Shown in pieces: positions 1-11,706 of a DNA stretch of 64,000 bases (its first letter is position 1; each line of letters opens with the position of its first letter). The stretch lies in NCBI GenBank assembly GCA_022559985.1, contig JAFJTR010000012.1, positions 1 through 64,000 of the forward strand, given 5' to 3'. The DNA comes from Parastagonospora avenae f. sp. tritici 18332-5. Taxonomy: Eukaryota; Ascomycota; Dothideomycetes; Pleosporales; Phaeosphaeriaceae. Below the pieces are notes generated by a model that had not been told where the DNA came from, did not search any database, and saw only the letters and a list, made by a program, of their open reading frames with translations. The translations under genes and the position numbers were made by a program.

Positions 1-999
1 ACTATATACTCCTGCACTAGCCCCTAAATCGCGTGCAGAGGCTGATCATGTGATGATCAGGTGACTCGTACGATCACTCCAAATATTGGTACGAACAGAT
101 AAGACGTTTTCGGGGAGAAAGAGAAGATATGAAGCTTTTGGACGAGAGATTTGAGCAGAGCAGGAAAGACATCCTTCCCTTTCCACTTGTTTTGAAAAGA
201 TGCAAGGGATAGGTGTAGGTCTGGGATCAGGCAGAAGGGGTTTATATATGCCTCCCAAACCATTGGTGATTGAATAAATAGGAGTGGTCGATGCGTTTGT
301 ACATGAACTCGACTCTCTTTCCGCCCATGATGTAAGCGCTGGTCTTTTTCGTATGACGACAGAACAGCATAGTCCATCTTGATGTATGCTTTGAAAAGAA
401 ATCGTAGTGTGGCTTAGTGTTTGATTTTGGAAGTCGCAGGCAAACATCCAAGGGTCACGACTTGCTTTTGATCCCGCAGTCTTTGTCGTAACCCGTCTCA
501 GGCACATTAGCTGCTTGTGTGGTATTTTCGAAAGCGAGAACATGAATAGATGGACCATTGATTTTTTGTGTGCGGACAGAACTCGGAACACGAACTCGTG
601 GTAAATAGATTTTGAAGTCGCGAGCTCGCATGGGTGAAGCTGGGAAATCGTTGTGATTTCTTAAAACAGGAGAGGAAGGAGGCAGAGGAGGAAGACATTC
701 ATTTCAGAACTCGGATTTCTGGAGAAGGTAATCCAGTCCACATGCAGAACTATGCTTCAGGCTTTTGGACAAGCAGGAAGCTTGGTTGTCGAAGAAGTCT
801 TGGTGGGAGAGTGTAAGATTATATACCCGAGCCGTAAACGAGCCAAGCATGAAGTGCTCTGCTGTAGGTTTTTGAAACAGGGGATTCTCTATGCGATGTT
901 GTTCTCACTATTTTAAAATAAGGATTAGTGTTCGTACGTGCGTAGGGCTCAATTCACGGCGTAATTTGAGCGTACGCGCGTACACCTCCAGGTAGATAA

Positions 1000-1027
1000 G
1001 CTCTTCTCCTCCTACAAGGAGAAGAGC
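1000..1027. repeat. Perfect 11-bp inverted repeat (hairpin)
   Basis: GCTCTTCTCCT at 1000-1010 is the exact reverse complement of 1017-1027, with a 6-base loop CCTACA between them. Just upstream, 972-983 is the perfect palindrome GTACGCGCGTAC. The function is unknown; it could be the end of a decayed mobile element or a structured RNA. Confidence 0.8.
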
Positions 1028-1872
1028 AGCAGTCACTAGAAATACACCCCTATTGCCTGCTCACCTCGTACGCCTACGGGTGTACAAATACCCAAACGAA
1101 GTCTACCAACAATTATAGCATATACAGCATCGCAGCAGTCGAGGAGTAGATTTCGATGTATCGAGCTTAAATATGAAGTTGTAGACTCGACACAACTCAT
1201 CCAAGAGCAGAGAATTGAAGCAGCGGGAAAAGACATGCCTCTCGTCGCTTGATGTTTTAGGGAGATCCAGTGCACATGGCCTGCGCCGTTGGTGTTTTTG
1301 GACAAAGTAAGAACCTTTCATGTTGAAGATGGCCATGTATGCGTAAGTTTTGTGTTTATAACCAGACTAGCAGCGAAGTACAAAACCAGGAGACAATGTC
1401 CATGTATGAACAGATTGTTGGGTTTTCGAAAAAGACGAAGCTCCATACGCCCTGATCGCCATGAAACTTGGACATAATGGCGGTGTTCTTGGGAGAGCAG
1501 ACACATCATCCCAGTGCAGTATATCTACCAGGTGAATATAGCGTTTGTTCAGAGAAGAGCAGATCTGCCATGTATAGACCGCAGTCTGGCTTCTGGTGTC
1601 TATCACTCGCAACGCGTGCCAGAAACATGGAAGACTTCACCAGAGCTTTCAACTCGAAGTCTTCGGTCTTCGATCATTTGAAGACAACAGAGTGTTTTTT
1701 GCTACCGAGCGTCTCAATCCATAGGTCTTCCGTTATATGGGTTTGGTAAAATTATCAAATTGCGAAGTGATTGAGGAGATGGTAGAGCAGAGTGTAAAGA
1801 CTTATTTTATACCCAACATTCCTCGAGAGAAGTAGGACACAACACTCATGGAGAGCTAGTAATAGCATTTTA

Positions 1873-2002
1873 GACATGTTTCAGAACCCAATGGAAAAGC
1901 CCAGACAAGACATTGCTCCCATGACCTTCTCATTTTGGACATGTTCCGCGACGTAATGGAAAAGCGCAGAGAAGGCATCACTCCTATGAGTTTCTCGTTT
2001 TG
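1873..2002. repeat. 65-bp direct tandem repeat, two copies
   Basis: Copy one is 1873-1937 and copy two 1938-2002. I count 15 mismatches in 65 positions, about 77% identity, without gaps. The period is not a multiple of three, so the frame changes between the copies even though each reads open on its own. Confidence 0.8.
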
Positions 2003-2548
2003 GAATGATCAACGACATGTCTCGACCCAGAGCAAATTTTAAACAAAAGGCATATTTCAAGGAAAGGGTGGAGGTCGAGACCATGAAACCTGCGCGGGAT
2101 CTTTTTATGGTGGTAAACAGTAGAAGCTAGTGTTTGGACATGGGCAGGCACTCCTGGGAATTGAGATACTGCCCAGGTGGCTTCTCATCAGGCTTTTGAG
2201 GTAGAATTTGGTACACGGGCAACTCAGGCTCACATGACATCTTCTCCGTTACACTTTGAAGAAGAAAAGCGATGTTGTTGGAAGAGGAAGGTAGCTTATG
2301 CGTGGGTGCCGTTTTATACTTGGGTGAGTGCGGTTTGTACCATCGCGGAAGAGACATACCGATGCTATCAGTGGACTTTGGAAGGCGTGGTGCATGCCCG
2401 ATGGTTATTGCAGTAATCGAGCTCACATGGGTAGCTGTATGAAGGAGTACCAGCAGCGCGTTCGAAAGATAATGCGTACTCCACACATGAATAAAAAATC
2501 TACATCGCTAGTCATTCTAAGCCCACCATGTCAAACGCCCGCTAAGTA

Positions 2549-4675
2549 TCAGAAATGAATGTGACTGCTCATCCGATCTATCTGAGTACCCATCTTCTGT
2601 CCCCCAAAAACAGGCTCCAGCCTAACCCCCCCAAAACTCCACCCACCCACAGCCTCCCCCTCCCTGTACCTCTTGCTCACAGTAAACCCCAACGCCCCAT
2701 CCAACCCCACACAAACCTCCACATCCCCCTCAATCTCCACCCACTCCTTTCCCCTACTCTCCTCGTACCTCTTCCTGCCCACCCTCACCCGCACCGCATC
2801 CGGATGCATCAGCACAGGCACGACATCCGGCGTGATCTTGACATCCACGAATCGCGTAATGAACGTGTTGGGATCGAAGGGCTTACCGACGCTGAAGACG
2901 AGGTCGTGCGGCGCGGTGTGCGGTGGGGAGACGGCGTGGAACGAGACGATGAATTGGACTTTGTAGCGGCCCTGCGGAATGCCAGTTTTCATGGTTCTTA
3001 GGCAGATATTCTCCGCGCCGAGGCATTGATATACGGCTGCTTCTTCGCGGCGCCCGTCGTGGTCCAGGTCCTCTGCCACGGGGTAGATTTTCTTGAGGGT
3101 GCCCGAGGAGGAGAGGGCGAGGCCGTGGCCGCCGCTCGGCGACGTAGACGTGCGATCAATTCCGGGGGAGGCGCCCAAAGGCATGCCGGTTTTGAAGTCG
3201 AGCTGCACGAGCTGGAAGGATTGGTCCATCAGGCCGCGCCCCATCATGCCGAGACGAAATTTGGTGGCGGCGATGGAGAAGCGGGGAGGGAGGGCGGAGA
3301 GCTTGGCCATGATTTCGCCAAATTGCTTCGCGCTGCGGATTTGGCGGGCGTCGCGCATGTATTGTTCGGTGAGGGCGGCCATTTCGTCTTCCTTCATCCA
3401 CTGCTCGAGGGAGATATTGGCAAGTCCGCGATCGACATCGAAGCGGTAGTACTTCGTATCAGAGTTGTAGTACATGCGTTTGAGCTCGTTGTCGACGCGG
3501 GCAGTGCTGGTAGCCATGCCGGCGAGCGCAGAAGCGAGGGAGATATCTGTCCCGAGACCAAAGGGGAGCCAGGAGGCGATCTTTTTGACGCTGGGGATGG
3601 ACTGCAGGCCGGTGCCGACGGAGACAACGACGCCGATTGAGCGGCCTTCCCAAAGGGCTTTGGCGGCGTAGTCGACTTCGGCGCAGGGATTGTTGAAGCC
3701 GACACCGCCGTCGAGGTAGGTTACTTTGGGTGTGCCGAATTGCATTTCTTCGAAGAAAGTTGGGGCGGCACTTGTGGCACGGAGGGCTTCCCATATGCGA
3801 GTCGTGCGGTCGTTGGGGTCGTATGTAGATAGTATCCGTGGGAGACCTAAAGCATTCTTGAGTGATGTGAGGACGAAGCCACGACATCCTTTGGCGTTGA
3901 ATTTTCTATGCACTGATTGCTTCCGGTGTAGTTTCCAGGTGTCCGTCCTTTCCGGAGGCTGTGGCGAGAAGGGTGAGGTACCGTACAGTGTATTCTGAGT
4001 TTGTATTGTGGTTCCGGGTGGCTGTTGATTGCTCGCTGGAGGGTTGATGGCTATGTCCATGGCTTTCGTTGAAGCCACAGAACTGTCTGTGAGTGGTGAT
4101 TCGGAGTCTGCATCTGCATCCGCCCAGATACTATCTCTTGGTAGCTCACTTGCTTCGTCAACCTCTTCAAACAACGCCTCGTCCCACATGAGTTCATTCT
4201 CGTCAAAACCTAGCTCTTTCAGTGCCGATTTGATGGCGTTGGCGAGCACCGTTCCCGAGAAACGAGTGGCACCCGTTGGAATTTTCATCCCAAAAGCTTT
4301 GAAGGAGCGGTCATGCTTGAAGATCTGCTCCGCAAGTTTCGAGTAGATGCTTATGCACTGCTTGCAGTCTAGTCGTAGGCGAGACAGGAGGATTGCAATT
4401 ATGCCTCCAGTGGATGTGCCGCCAATACTAGTGAATGTTAGTCGAGTGTGCTTGTTTTTGCCACCTTTCATTACTTACAGATCAAAATAGTCACACGGCT
4501 TCAGTGGCGAGTGGTCATTTTGCGCCCGTCGACCTATCCGCTTCTCTTCTTGTGCTATATTCTCCATCAGGTCGTCAAGGACCATCAGCGAAGATAATCC
4601 TCGTACACCTCCTCCATCTAAAGATAGCAAGCGTAGTGGTGCATTCGGGTTCCTTTCGGGTTCTGAGAACTCCAT
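2549..4675 (-). CDS. Patatin-like phospholipase
   Basis: Likely a lipid acyl hydrolase with a Ser-Asp dyad. Exons (minus strand) are 4675-4479 and 4427-2549, joined over a 51-bp intron with donor GTAAGT, giving 691 residues. The oxyanion-hole motif DGGGVRG lies near residues 20-26. The nucleophile elbow GGTSTGG is completed only after splicing and places the catalytic serine at about residue 71. The second dyad member is in the DGG motif near residue 305. Between the elbow and the DGG is a Ser/Pro-rich insert of low complexity. The C-terminal 280 residues or so follow the patatin fold and are not recognised. There is no signal peptide or membrane segment, so it is probably cytosolic or peripherally membrane-bound. 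The start is the first ATG before the conserved glycine-rich motif. The catalytic class is secure; the lipid substrate is not known. Confidence 0.88.
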
Positions 4676-5810
4676 GGTGATGCCTCTCCCACGTAGGCGG
4701 GCTGTGTTCTTGTATGTAGTTGATTGATCGAGTAATCTGTAGGTTTGCGATTACGTCGTTGAATGTTTGCTTGATTCTAGTGGAACGCTGTGCTGTCTCG
4801 AGAAAGATTTCACTCCGGCACTCTTATGTAGAGGATGTGTCTTCAAAGAGGTCCTTTCAAGAGGCTGTACTTGTGGCAAGGTGAGGCGTGAGTCAGTAGG
4901 TCAAGAAGACTGGTTGCCTACAAGGCTGTGACGTTATTGTGGTGAATCAACTGACACACCGTACCATGGATCGAAGTTCGCCCGTTTTAGAGCCCGGACA
5001 TAGAGAGCTAGAGCCATGTTCATATGTATTCGACAGTGCGTACGTTATGCTGCATTATTCCCCAGCAGAATGGGGGCCAAGACGAGGTGCTGACCCGACG
5101 ATACTGCACAGGGCAAGGTGTGACACGTTTTTGGCAGCGCTGCTGCGCCATCTCGGATATGCGGCGCAGTTTGTGTGGATCGCCATACGCAACATCATAT
5201 CATTTGCCAGTCAACATTGCGATCTGATGTCCAAATGGGGCGCGACCTTCGAGGTTGGAAGCAGTTTGGTGGTTGCAACACGGACCTCCTCGAAGCGCCC
5301 GGCCAATAAAGCCGCTGTGCGACAGAACTGCGCCTCTTGTCGGAAGTATTGGGGGTCAGCAGGCCAAATGTGACTGAGGTAAGCTTTGCAGGACTACGTC
5401 TGCGGCTCTGCGGAAATGCACGTGTGATGAAGGATCGATTATATTTGATCAGAGATGGCGTATTAGGCGTATTAAGTGTGGTAGAGCTGAGAACCCAGTG
5501 GTTCGCTCCTGTCGTGTTTTCCATGAGAAGTACCTGTGCGCCGACAGACCCCGCCGGAGTTGAGAGTGGGAAGCATGACCTTTGAAACGCCGACCCATGG
5601 TATCGTAAAATCATTGACGCCTTTATTCCCATGCAGACCGTCCCTTGGTTACCTCTGTTGTTACATTCATGAATGCGTTGGCTGTTGCGCATATTAAAGC
5701 CTTCTATATTTAAGACAATTACGCGAAATGGAGTGGTTCATGAATCATTATCTGGCGTTGTCAGAATCGACCGTGTTGCCCGGCTTCCTCGGGTGACTTA
5801 CAAGGCAATC
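4676..5810. other. Intergenic, no supported gene
   Basis: This holds the promoter side of the patatin-like gene and the 3' side of the next minus-strand gene. An open frame of about 130 codons from an ATG near 4966 and an overlapping minus-strand frame (5195-5692) have no recognisable domain and no coding-like composition. Confidence 0.5.
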
Positions 5811-6656
5811 TTACTCGTTCAAAATAAAAACGCCCTTTGCGTCCATGCTGTACGTTCGCATGTTGGATAGTGAAATGCGCTTCTCGGGCGCTGTCTTCTT
5901 TGGTGGGTCGGTTTGGGAACGCGCGACAGTTTTGCGCTCCGGGGTGACTTGCAGACAAGTGACTGAATCTTTCGCTCTCAGGCTTCTTAGCGTCTCTTTT
6001 CTCGGTGTCTGCGTCCTCCTCAAAGGTCGTTTTGGTAAGGGGTTCGGAGCGCGTTTAGGGGGCGTCCAAACGGGATCGGGAGAAAAGCAATTGGTCCGTG
6101 CGGGAGGCAACTTTAGCCCAGGGACTTTAATTGAAGGTTCAAATGGAAACGTGTTCGATAGGGGGCGCTGCGACAAAACTTCCTCCCTGGCGATGGGTGC
6201 TGCTCTGGATGGTAGGGTGTTGCTCCTCCCGAAGAGTGGCTTTGCGACGTGCAATGGTGGCACCCAACCGAGCGCGGGAGAGGCGGAAGTCAGCGAACCT
6301 GCGCGCGAAGATGATTCACTCGGTCCGGATGTCGCTGCGGTTGAAGGTCGCGATGAATTTACGCTCACGAATGATGATCGATTTGACGAAATGGTTGAGG
6401 TGTCTGATGGTAAGATGATTGGCGATAATCCAGGTGATGGTAGCTCTACGGTGACGACATGAACGGTTTTCGATGGGAGCGTGGTCCTTCTGCTGAAGAG
6501 TGGTTTCGGTATCAACTCGGTCTCGACGTGGAACGATTTATCGGGCAGCGCAGGTGATGTTTTGGAGGCGCTCGAAAGACGTCGAAATGGGTTTCGCGGC
6601 GGGATCGGAGGCGTCCGACTCAGTGTTTCTGTGGAAGCCATCTGTTCCAAGCTCAT
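5811..6656 (-). CDS. Ser/Pro-rich hypothetical protein
   Basis: A single open frame of 281 residues, not recognised as any family. It is rich in Ser, Pro, Thr and Arg with few hydrophobic runs, so it is probably mostly disordered. The same kind of short module occurs twice: a KPLFSRRTTLPSK segment near residue 50 and a KPLFGRSNTLPSRA segment near residue 140. The C-terminal third is basic with many possible phosphorylation sites of RxxS/T form. The start is the first ATG after an in-frame TGA about 35 bases upstream. Composition and length resemble fungal low-complexity regulatory or scaffold proteins, but that is only an analogy. It could be one exon of a longer gene; I see no convincing extra exon. 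Confidence 0.6.
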   Translation of the reverse strand: MSLEQMASTETLSRTPPIPPRNPFRRLSSASKTSPALPDKSFHVETELIPKPLFSRRTTLPSKTVHVVTVELPSPGLSPIILPSDTSTISSNRSSFVSVNSSRPSTAATSGPSESSSRAGSLTSASPALGWVPPLHVAKPLFGRSNTLPSRAAPIAREEVLSQRPLSNTFPFEPSIKVPGLKLPPARTNCFSPDPVWTPPKRAPNPLPKRPLRRTQTPRKETLRSLRAKDSVTCLQVTPERKTVARSQTDPPKKTAPEKRISLSNMRTYSMDAKGVFILNE

Positions 6657-7755
6657 GCGTGGTGACAACCATCCAGCGCGGGATCAAGGTGGGTGATGGA
6701 AAATGGCGAGTGAGGTGTAAAGCTGATGGCGAAGTGGACGAAGCATCTCTCGTGCACGAAACTGGCGTGTGCGTTCCTCCAAGGTGCAATTAAACGAAGG
6801 AGGCGGGACGGATCACCCGCCACGCGAACTTGCGACTGGGAAGTGTCGGTCATCAAGCCTGTTGGTTAGCTACGAGCTACGGCAAGAATAGGGATAGTTT
6901 CGCGACGTCATTGGATCACGTTGACGGACGACTGATGCATCTGTGGGACGAAGACGGGCTGGACTGGGGCGCGATCAAACGGTGTGTAAAGCTACGACGG
7001 TGCTACGTGTCTGACAACCCATACCCATGTCATTCCTGACCGCCATATCACAAGTGACGTTAAGTAGCCTCGACCTCAACATCTCTGTTTACATGTGGAC
7101 GTAGGCGATTTTAGCTTTGTCTCCTGGGTGCATCCTGTGTATATGGTCCGATGACCTGCGAGGAGTGAGCGTTGTGTTGTCGAGGAGGTATCCGCTGCGC
7201 GCATCGCGGAGCACACGAAAAGCGCTCGGCAGTACTCTCCCAGTGACACAACACCCTGGATGCATGCAGTAGCAAAGCTAGACCGCAGCGCTCTGACTCC
7301 GACAAACAAGTCAAGTAGCTGCTCCTTGCTGCCCTCCTGACAATCTCGTGTCGGATGCGGTGAGTTTCGATGGTCTCCGATGGATACATGAGTTCATCTT
7401 CTCATGGCATGATCAGTAGTGAGAAGTTGAAGCTGTATTCGATCTATCATCATTTATGCGAACTGTGGATTCAGCTTGCGTGCCTACGTATCGTCCTGTG
7501 AATGAGAGACCCGCTCGTCGGCTGGTCATGCGTGCCAAGTAAATTACAATCGTGTACCCATCGAAATGCTATAATCGTACCAATGCAGCCAAGGCGGGCC
7601 CGCATGCCGCCAGTCGCCTGTAAATGCGAATAGAAAAGTGAAAACGCCTGGTATCTTCTGTGCGATATGCAATATCTTCCAAACGTGCTGCCGGACAGCC
7701 TGCAAATATATTGGTTGTCACCTGGAAGTATGTGATTTGATCGAAGGTATTGGCT
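6657..7755. other. Intergenic, no supported gene
   Basis: Between two minus-strand genes. Short open frames occur on both strands but overlap each other and show no domain. The first 200 bases or so past INP1 would be its 3' untranslated region. Confidence 0.5.
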
Positions 7756-9605
7756 TCAATCCAGGTCTCCGAGATATGTCCGTCGACGCTGTGTAGGGTC
7801 CCCAATGTTGTTGAGAGGAATGCCGAAGTCGTCCTCTTCCGGCCACTCAGGCTCATCATCGGACTCCCAAGAGCACGGAATCTTCTCTTGTCGCCGGACG
7901 CGATACGAGCTGAAACCGAAGTTGGAAATGCTTGCCGCAATTCGGAGCATCAGCGAGACGAGGTGTGATGGTGGGCCGAGAACCAATTCGCACGTCTTGC
8001 GGACCAAAGCACTCGTAAACTGACTGCCAATAGTGGCGGGTTTGCTCGGAATGAAGAGGTTCTTGGGCTGCGGCATGGGAGAGAATGCACGCCTTTGAGA
8101 AGCACCAGTAAGTCTTTTCATGCGAATGGCATCTGGGGGAGTCGCAATATTCATTTCCGGCGAGTCAACACTGTCATCGTCCGAGTCGCTAACGAGAGGC
8201 GGAGTTGATGGTGCTGACGAGGGAAGCATCTCATCTATTGAGCTTGTACCTTGGTGAAATTGACCGGTAGGTGTCACTGGAGCAGACTTGTCCACTACCT
8301 CTGAAGAGGCAGCCCGCACGGTGATCTCAGACACCTGTCGGCGATGCATGGATCGGCCTCTAGATTCCTCTTGCTTCGTCACACTGCCTTCCCATGGATT
8401 CAGGAAGTCAGGTTCTGCATCTAGGTACTGCGGTGATGGTGTTGCATATGGAGTCGTCTGGACAGAGTAGAAAGAGTCTGTACTTGATGCTAAACTCGCA
8501 GCTTCCGACACGTTGCGTTCCAGGATGGGCTTCTGGACGTCGCCGTGCTGCTCATCCTTTCGCGGCGATTCGAGGATGCGCTCCATAGACATGGCCGAGA
8601 CATTTCGGTTCGTCACAATGGGCGCTGTGGCCGAACGCATTCCCTGGAACATGCTCACACGCTCTGAGATGGACAGTCTGCGAGCGGGGTTAGACTTGGG
8701 CACGCGAGGAAGTTCCGGCGGAGGCATGAGAGAAGTAGGTCTCGAGCCAACTGCGACAGATACAGGCAAAACTTCACTGCTATCGGTGCAGACACTTGAC
8801 CGGTCGTCCTCTTCATAAGAGGACACGGTTCCAGAGTCGGAGCCATCGAAGCCGGAACTAGATGGCCTGTCTCCATTCTGGGGCACCCACGTCTTGTCAA
8901 AGGTCCATTTCTTCGCCTTCTGTGTCGGCTGCTGCTTCTTCAGCTGTTTCCGCGGCGGCGACTTCGGACGCTCAATCTCGTCGATGTTGGACCCTCGTCT
9001 GAAGGGACACTGCGTCTTCTCATACTGGAGCACCTGGCTCAGTACACGCTTGAACTCGCTTATCTGCGCCTTGTCCCCATCGGTATCATATGGCAGTTCG
9101 ATGCGGTAGTAGGAGTCTTGCCGGACTCGCAGGACGAAGATGGACTGGCCGTCAACGCACCAACATTGCGATCGCGGGAAGATGGTGTGGAGGAGCGCGC
9201 CGGAGTTGAGGAACGATACATTCGATGCTGTCACGCGATAGATGCGTAGGGCGCCTATGTATAGTCAGCATACCGCCTTCCTGTTCTCGAGCCGCATGTG
9301 CGCATACCAACTGCGAGAGTGCGCTCGGTGAGCGACGTCCAGGGAATCGAGCGCACTGGGCTACTCTTGCCTCTGGGAGTCCGCGACGGGGAGTGCCGCC
9401 TTGTAGGGTCGGATGCTGCGAAGGACACAATCTTGGAAGCAGAGCAGGTAAAGAGCGTCTCTATCCCGTCCGAAGTGTTCCTCGACGCAGGCGTAGAAGT
9501 CGACCGGACTGTAGGGCGTGTGGGCAGTGTGAAGGAGCGGCGGGCGGTGGTGGTGGACGCATGCGGCGTGTGCTCGAAAGCCCTGGGGGACGCGGGAACA
9601 GACAT
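7756..9605 (-). CDS. INP1: Inheritance of peroxisomes protein 1 (Inp1-like)
   Basis: In yeast Inp1 tethers peroxisomes to the mother-cell cortex by linking Pex3 to the plasma membrane; this fungal homologue probably anchors peroxisomes. Exons are 9605-9308 and 9254-7756 around a 53-bp intron, giving 598 residues. The conserved Inp1 domain spans about residues 45-160 and crosses the splice junction: an ETLFTC start, a WTSLTERTLAVG block, then ALRIYRV and a SQCWCVDGQSIFVLR block. The middle is Ser/Pro-rich and probably disordered. A late segment near residues 500-550 is again ordered and hydrophobic, followed by an acidic tail. The ATG chosen precedes the first conserved block; the frame is open further upstream through an octamer repeat, which I take as leader. 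Family assignment rests on the N-terminal domain. Confidence 0.8.
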
Positions 9606-10181
9606 GATGGGCGCTTCAGGCAAGCATTGTAGGGTTGGGCTGGATTTGGTAGTGGTCGTGTGTGAAGGCACTGGCAGAGGGGGAGTGTCTGAGTGTCTGA
9701 GTGTCTGAGTGTCTGAATGTCTGAGTGTCTGAGTGAAGGTCGGCTGAAGCGCCTGCACCTGCACCTGCGCTTCGACGAGGTTCCGAGGGGCTCGTGGTTG
9801 GACGGGCGTCTGGAGAGGTGCTGCTTGGCGGGAGTTTCACACTGATCAGCGGACCAACCCCGCGCGGCGCTGCTGCGATGGAATAGTCTGCGACGAGACA
9901 AGATGCAGCTGCAGTCCAGATGGAGGTTTAAACGTTTCTTTGTGTACTGGCGCACCAAACAATGCGCCCAGTAGTGCCTTCCCGTTGTGCATGCCTATGC
10001 ATCGAATGGGGCTAGCGCCAATGTACGTCACGATGCATAAGTCCACATGTCAACTCCGTATGTTGGCCCGCCAGTTCGCAGCAAGATATGCGCCCGAGTG
10101 AAGTAGTCTAGGCCCGCGGAGTACATACATTATACCATGATCCATTGCGGTACTCTTCTGCTTCATTCTTGAGCAGCAAAC
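9606..10181. promoter_or_regulatory. Divergent promoter region INP1 / UsgS-like gene
   Basis: A 576-bp interval between INP1 (minus) and the UsgS-like gene (plus). Apart from the octamer microsatellite I see no clear motif. A CACCTGCACCTGC-like stretch near 9755-9768 adds to the low-complexity character. Confidence 0.5.
9683..9735. repeat. GAGTGTCT octamer microsatellite, 6.6 copies
   Basis: Tandem 8-bp units run from 9683 to 9735. Only one unit deviates, reading GAATGTCT at 9715-9722. It sits about 80-130 bases upstream of the INP1 start, in its likely 5' leader or promoter. Confidence 0.95.
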
Positions 10182-11706
10182 ATGGACAATTTCGACATGT
10201 CCAACTTCGACCCCAATGCCATTCTGCGAGGGGCACAGCTGACTCTGGTCGGTGGTGGGTTCAGACTGCTGTACAGCAAACATGGCGAATCTAACAGCCG
10301 CCTGTAGTAAACCGTGCCCTCCAGAACCCAGGCATATTCACGTCGGATCACTACCGCCAAGCAGCCATCGCTGTGGCAGCCGGCATCGCGATTCGAATCA
10401 TCGTCGCCATACCCGTACGCTTCCGCCTCACCAGCATGCCACTCGCAGGCAAAGCAAGACTAACAAGACCACATAGATTGTCGGTGTACGAGTGCTGCTA
10501 TGGATCCTATCGCTGTTCGTCAACATGGACCATACTACATGGGACGAAAGCGTCGTGGGTGGACTGCACTACCTTGAGCACACTGTGCTTCAGGTGCCTT
10601 TCTTCCTAATGACCATGATGCGATATGTGACACCGACGCTGGACCAGATGTAAGTCCATTATATCAAGAGACAAGTATATCTGACTAACAACCCTGCCAG
10701 GTTCATGGACTCCCTCCGCTGGGTTGACCAGACATACTACCAGAAGCACAAGACCGAAGACCCCCACAACCTCCGCGCCCTCTACCACCAGAACCTCGAG
10801 CAATACCCCAACCACGCACCGAAGCCGCAAACAGAGAAGAAGACACCATTGAAACAAGCAGTCATCATGTATGCCACAAAGCAGGGACGCAAGGCCGGCA
10901 TCTCGCTAGCAGTCCTTGGCCTGTCGTATCTGCCCTATGTTGGTCGATTCGTTCTTCCAGCGGCCAGTTTCTACACGTTTCGCAAGGCAGTGGGTACGCA
11001 GCCAGCGGGCGCAATCTTTGTTCTATCACTGGCCTTCCCGCGGAGATATCTCGTCACCTTTTTGCAGGCATATTTCTCTTCCCGTACTCTGATGCGTGAG
11101 CTTGTATGATTCCCGTCGTATCTATTATCTGACCTTTGACTAATAATACTATAGCTCGAACCCTACTTCGCCCGCGTCCGTTACAACAAAGACCAGAAGA
11201 AATTGTGGTTCAAAGACCGCGCTGGCGTTCTCTTCGGCTTCGGCCTGGGCTTCTACATCTTCGTCAAGATCCCTCTCGTGGGAGTGCTCATCTACGGTCT
11301 CGCAGAAGCCTCGACAGCGTACCTTATAACCAAAGTCACCGACCCGCCGCCCCCGCCAACGGAGGCTGAGAAGTTCAAGGAGGAGTCTCTCCGCTGGAAG
11401 AATAAGCACGAGTTCTTGAACATGCCGTGGCACAACATGGACACATACAACGTCGCAATGCACAAGCCAGAGCAGCGGTCGGAAGTACGTCAAACACCGC
11501 GGAAGACTTTCAGCTAGTCTTGATATCTACTCATCCTTTCTCCCAAGACCTAGACATTCAGCAGAGCCACACTTGACAAACTCAAGCAGCGCAACAAGTC
11601 AAAGACGCGTGTCTACCTCCCACTAGCCAACGGCAACATCCCGGCCTCATCGCCTACGTCCCACGTTGCCGAACATCTAGCTCGCTGCATGATGATGATA
11701 TACTGA
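10182..11706 (+). CDS. usgS: UsgS-like multi-pass membrane protein
   Basis: Six exons: 10182-10251, 10308-10414, 10477-10649, 10701-11103, 11155-11484 and 11554-11706, giving 411 residues. All introns have GT-AG ends. The protein begins with an NFDPNAILRGAQLTLV segment and carries the RALQNP and SLRWVDQTY blocks that I associate with the Pezizomycotina transmembrane protein annotated UsgS. Hydrophobic segments lie around residues 40-75, 190-215, 225-250 and 275-305, so it is multi-pass; the cellular membrane is unknown. Residues about 135-180 are charged and soluble. The last exon is inferred from a GTACGT donor and CTAG acceptor and adds a 50-residue basic tail. Without that splice the frame would stop at 11517. 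Function is not established for the family as far as I know. Name confidence is moderate; membrane topology confidence is higher. Confidence 0.72.

Larger units (their letters stand above)
1..2548. other. Gene-poor left end with diverged repeats
   Basis: No reading frame here carries a recognisable domain. What is visible is internal similarity. A block near 660-790 and a block near 1198-1320 share, in the same order, an AAGACAT element, an ATCCAGTSCACATG element and a TTTTGGACAA element at closely matching spacing. Weaker echoes occur near 130-190. A 65-bp direct repeat lies at 1873-2002 and a perfect hairpin at 1000-1027. The minus strand has short open frames across these blocks, but their frames shift between copies, so I do not call a gene. 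Confidence 0.55.

Noticed and set aside
46..591. Minus-strand open frame of about 180 codons at the left end
   Set aside because: No domain, biased composition, overlapping frames on the same strand, and it crosses one of the repeat modules.
3026..3640. Long plus-strand frame of about 200 codons
   Set aside because: It is antisense to the patatin-like exon and made of its GC-rich codons read backwards.
5845..6462. Plus-strand frame of about 205 codons
   Set aside because: Antisense to the Ser/Pro-rich gene, without a domain; the minus-strand reading has the more protein-like composition.
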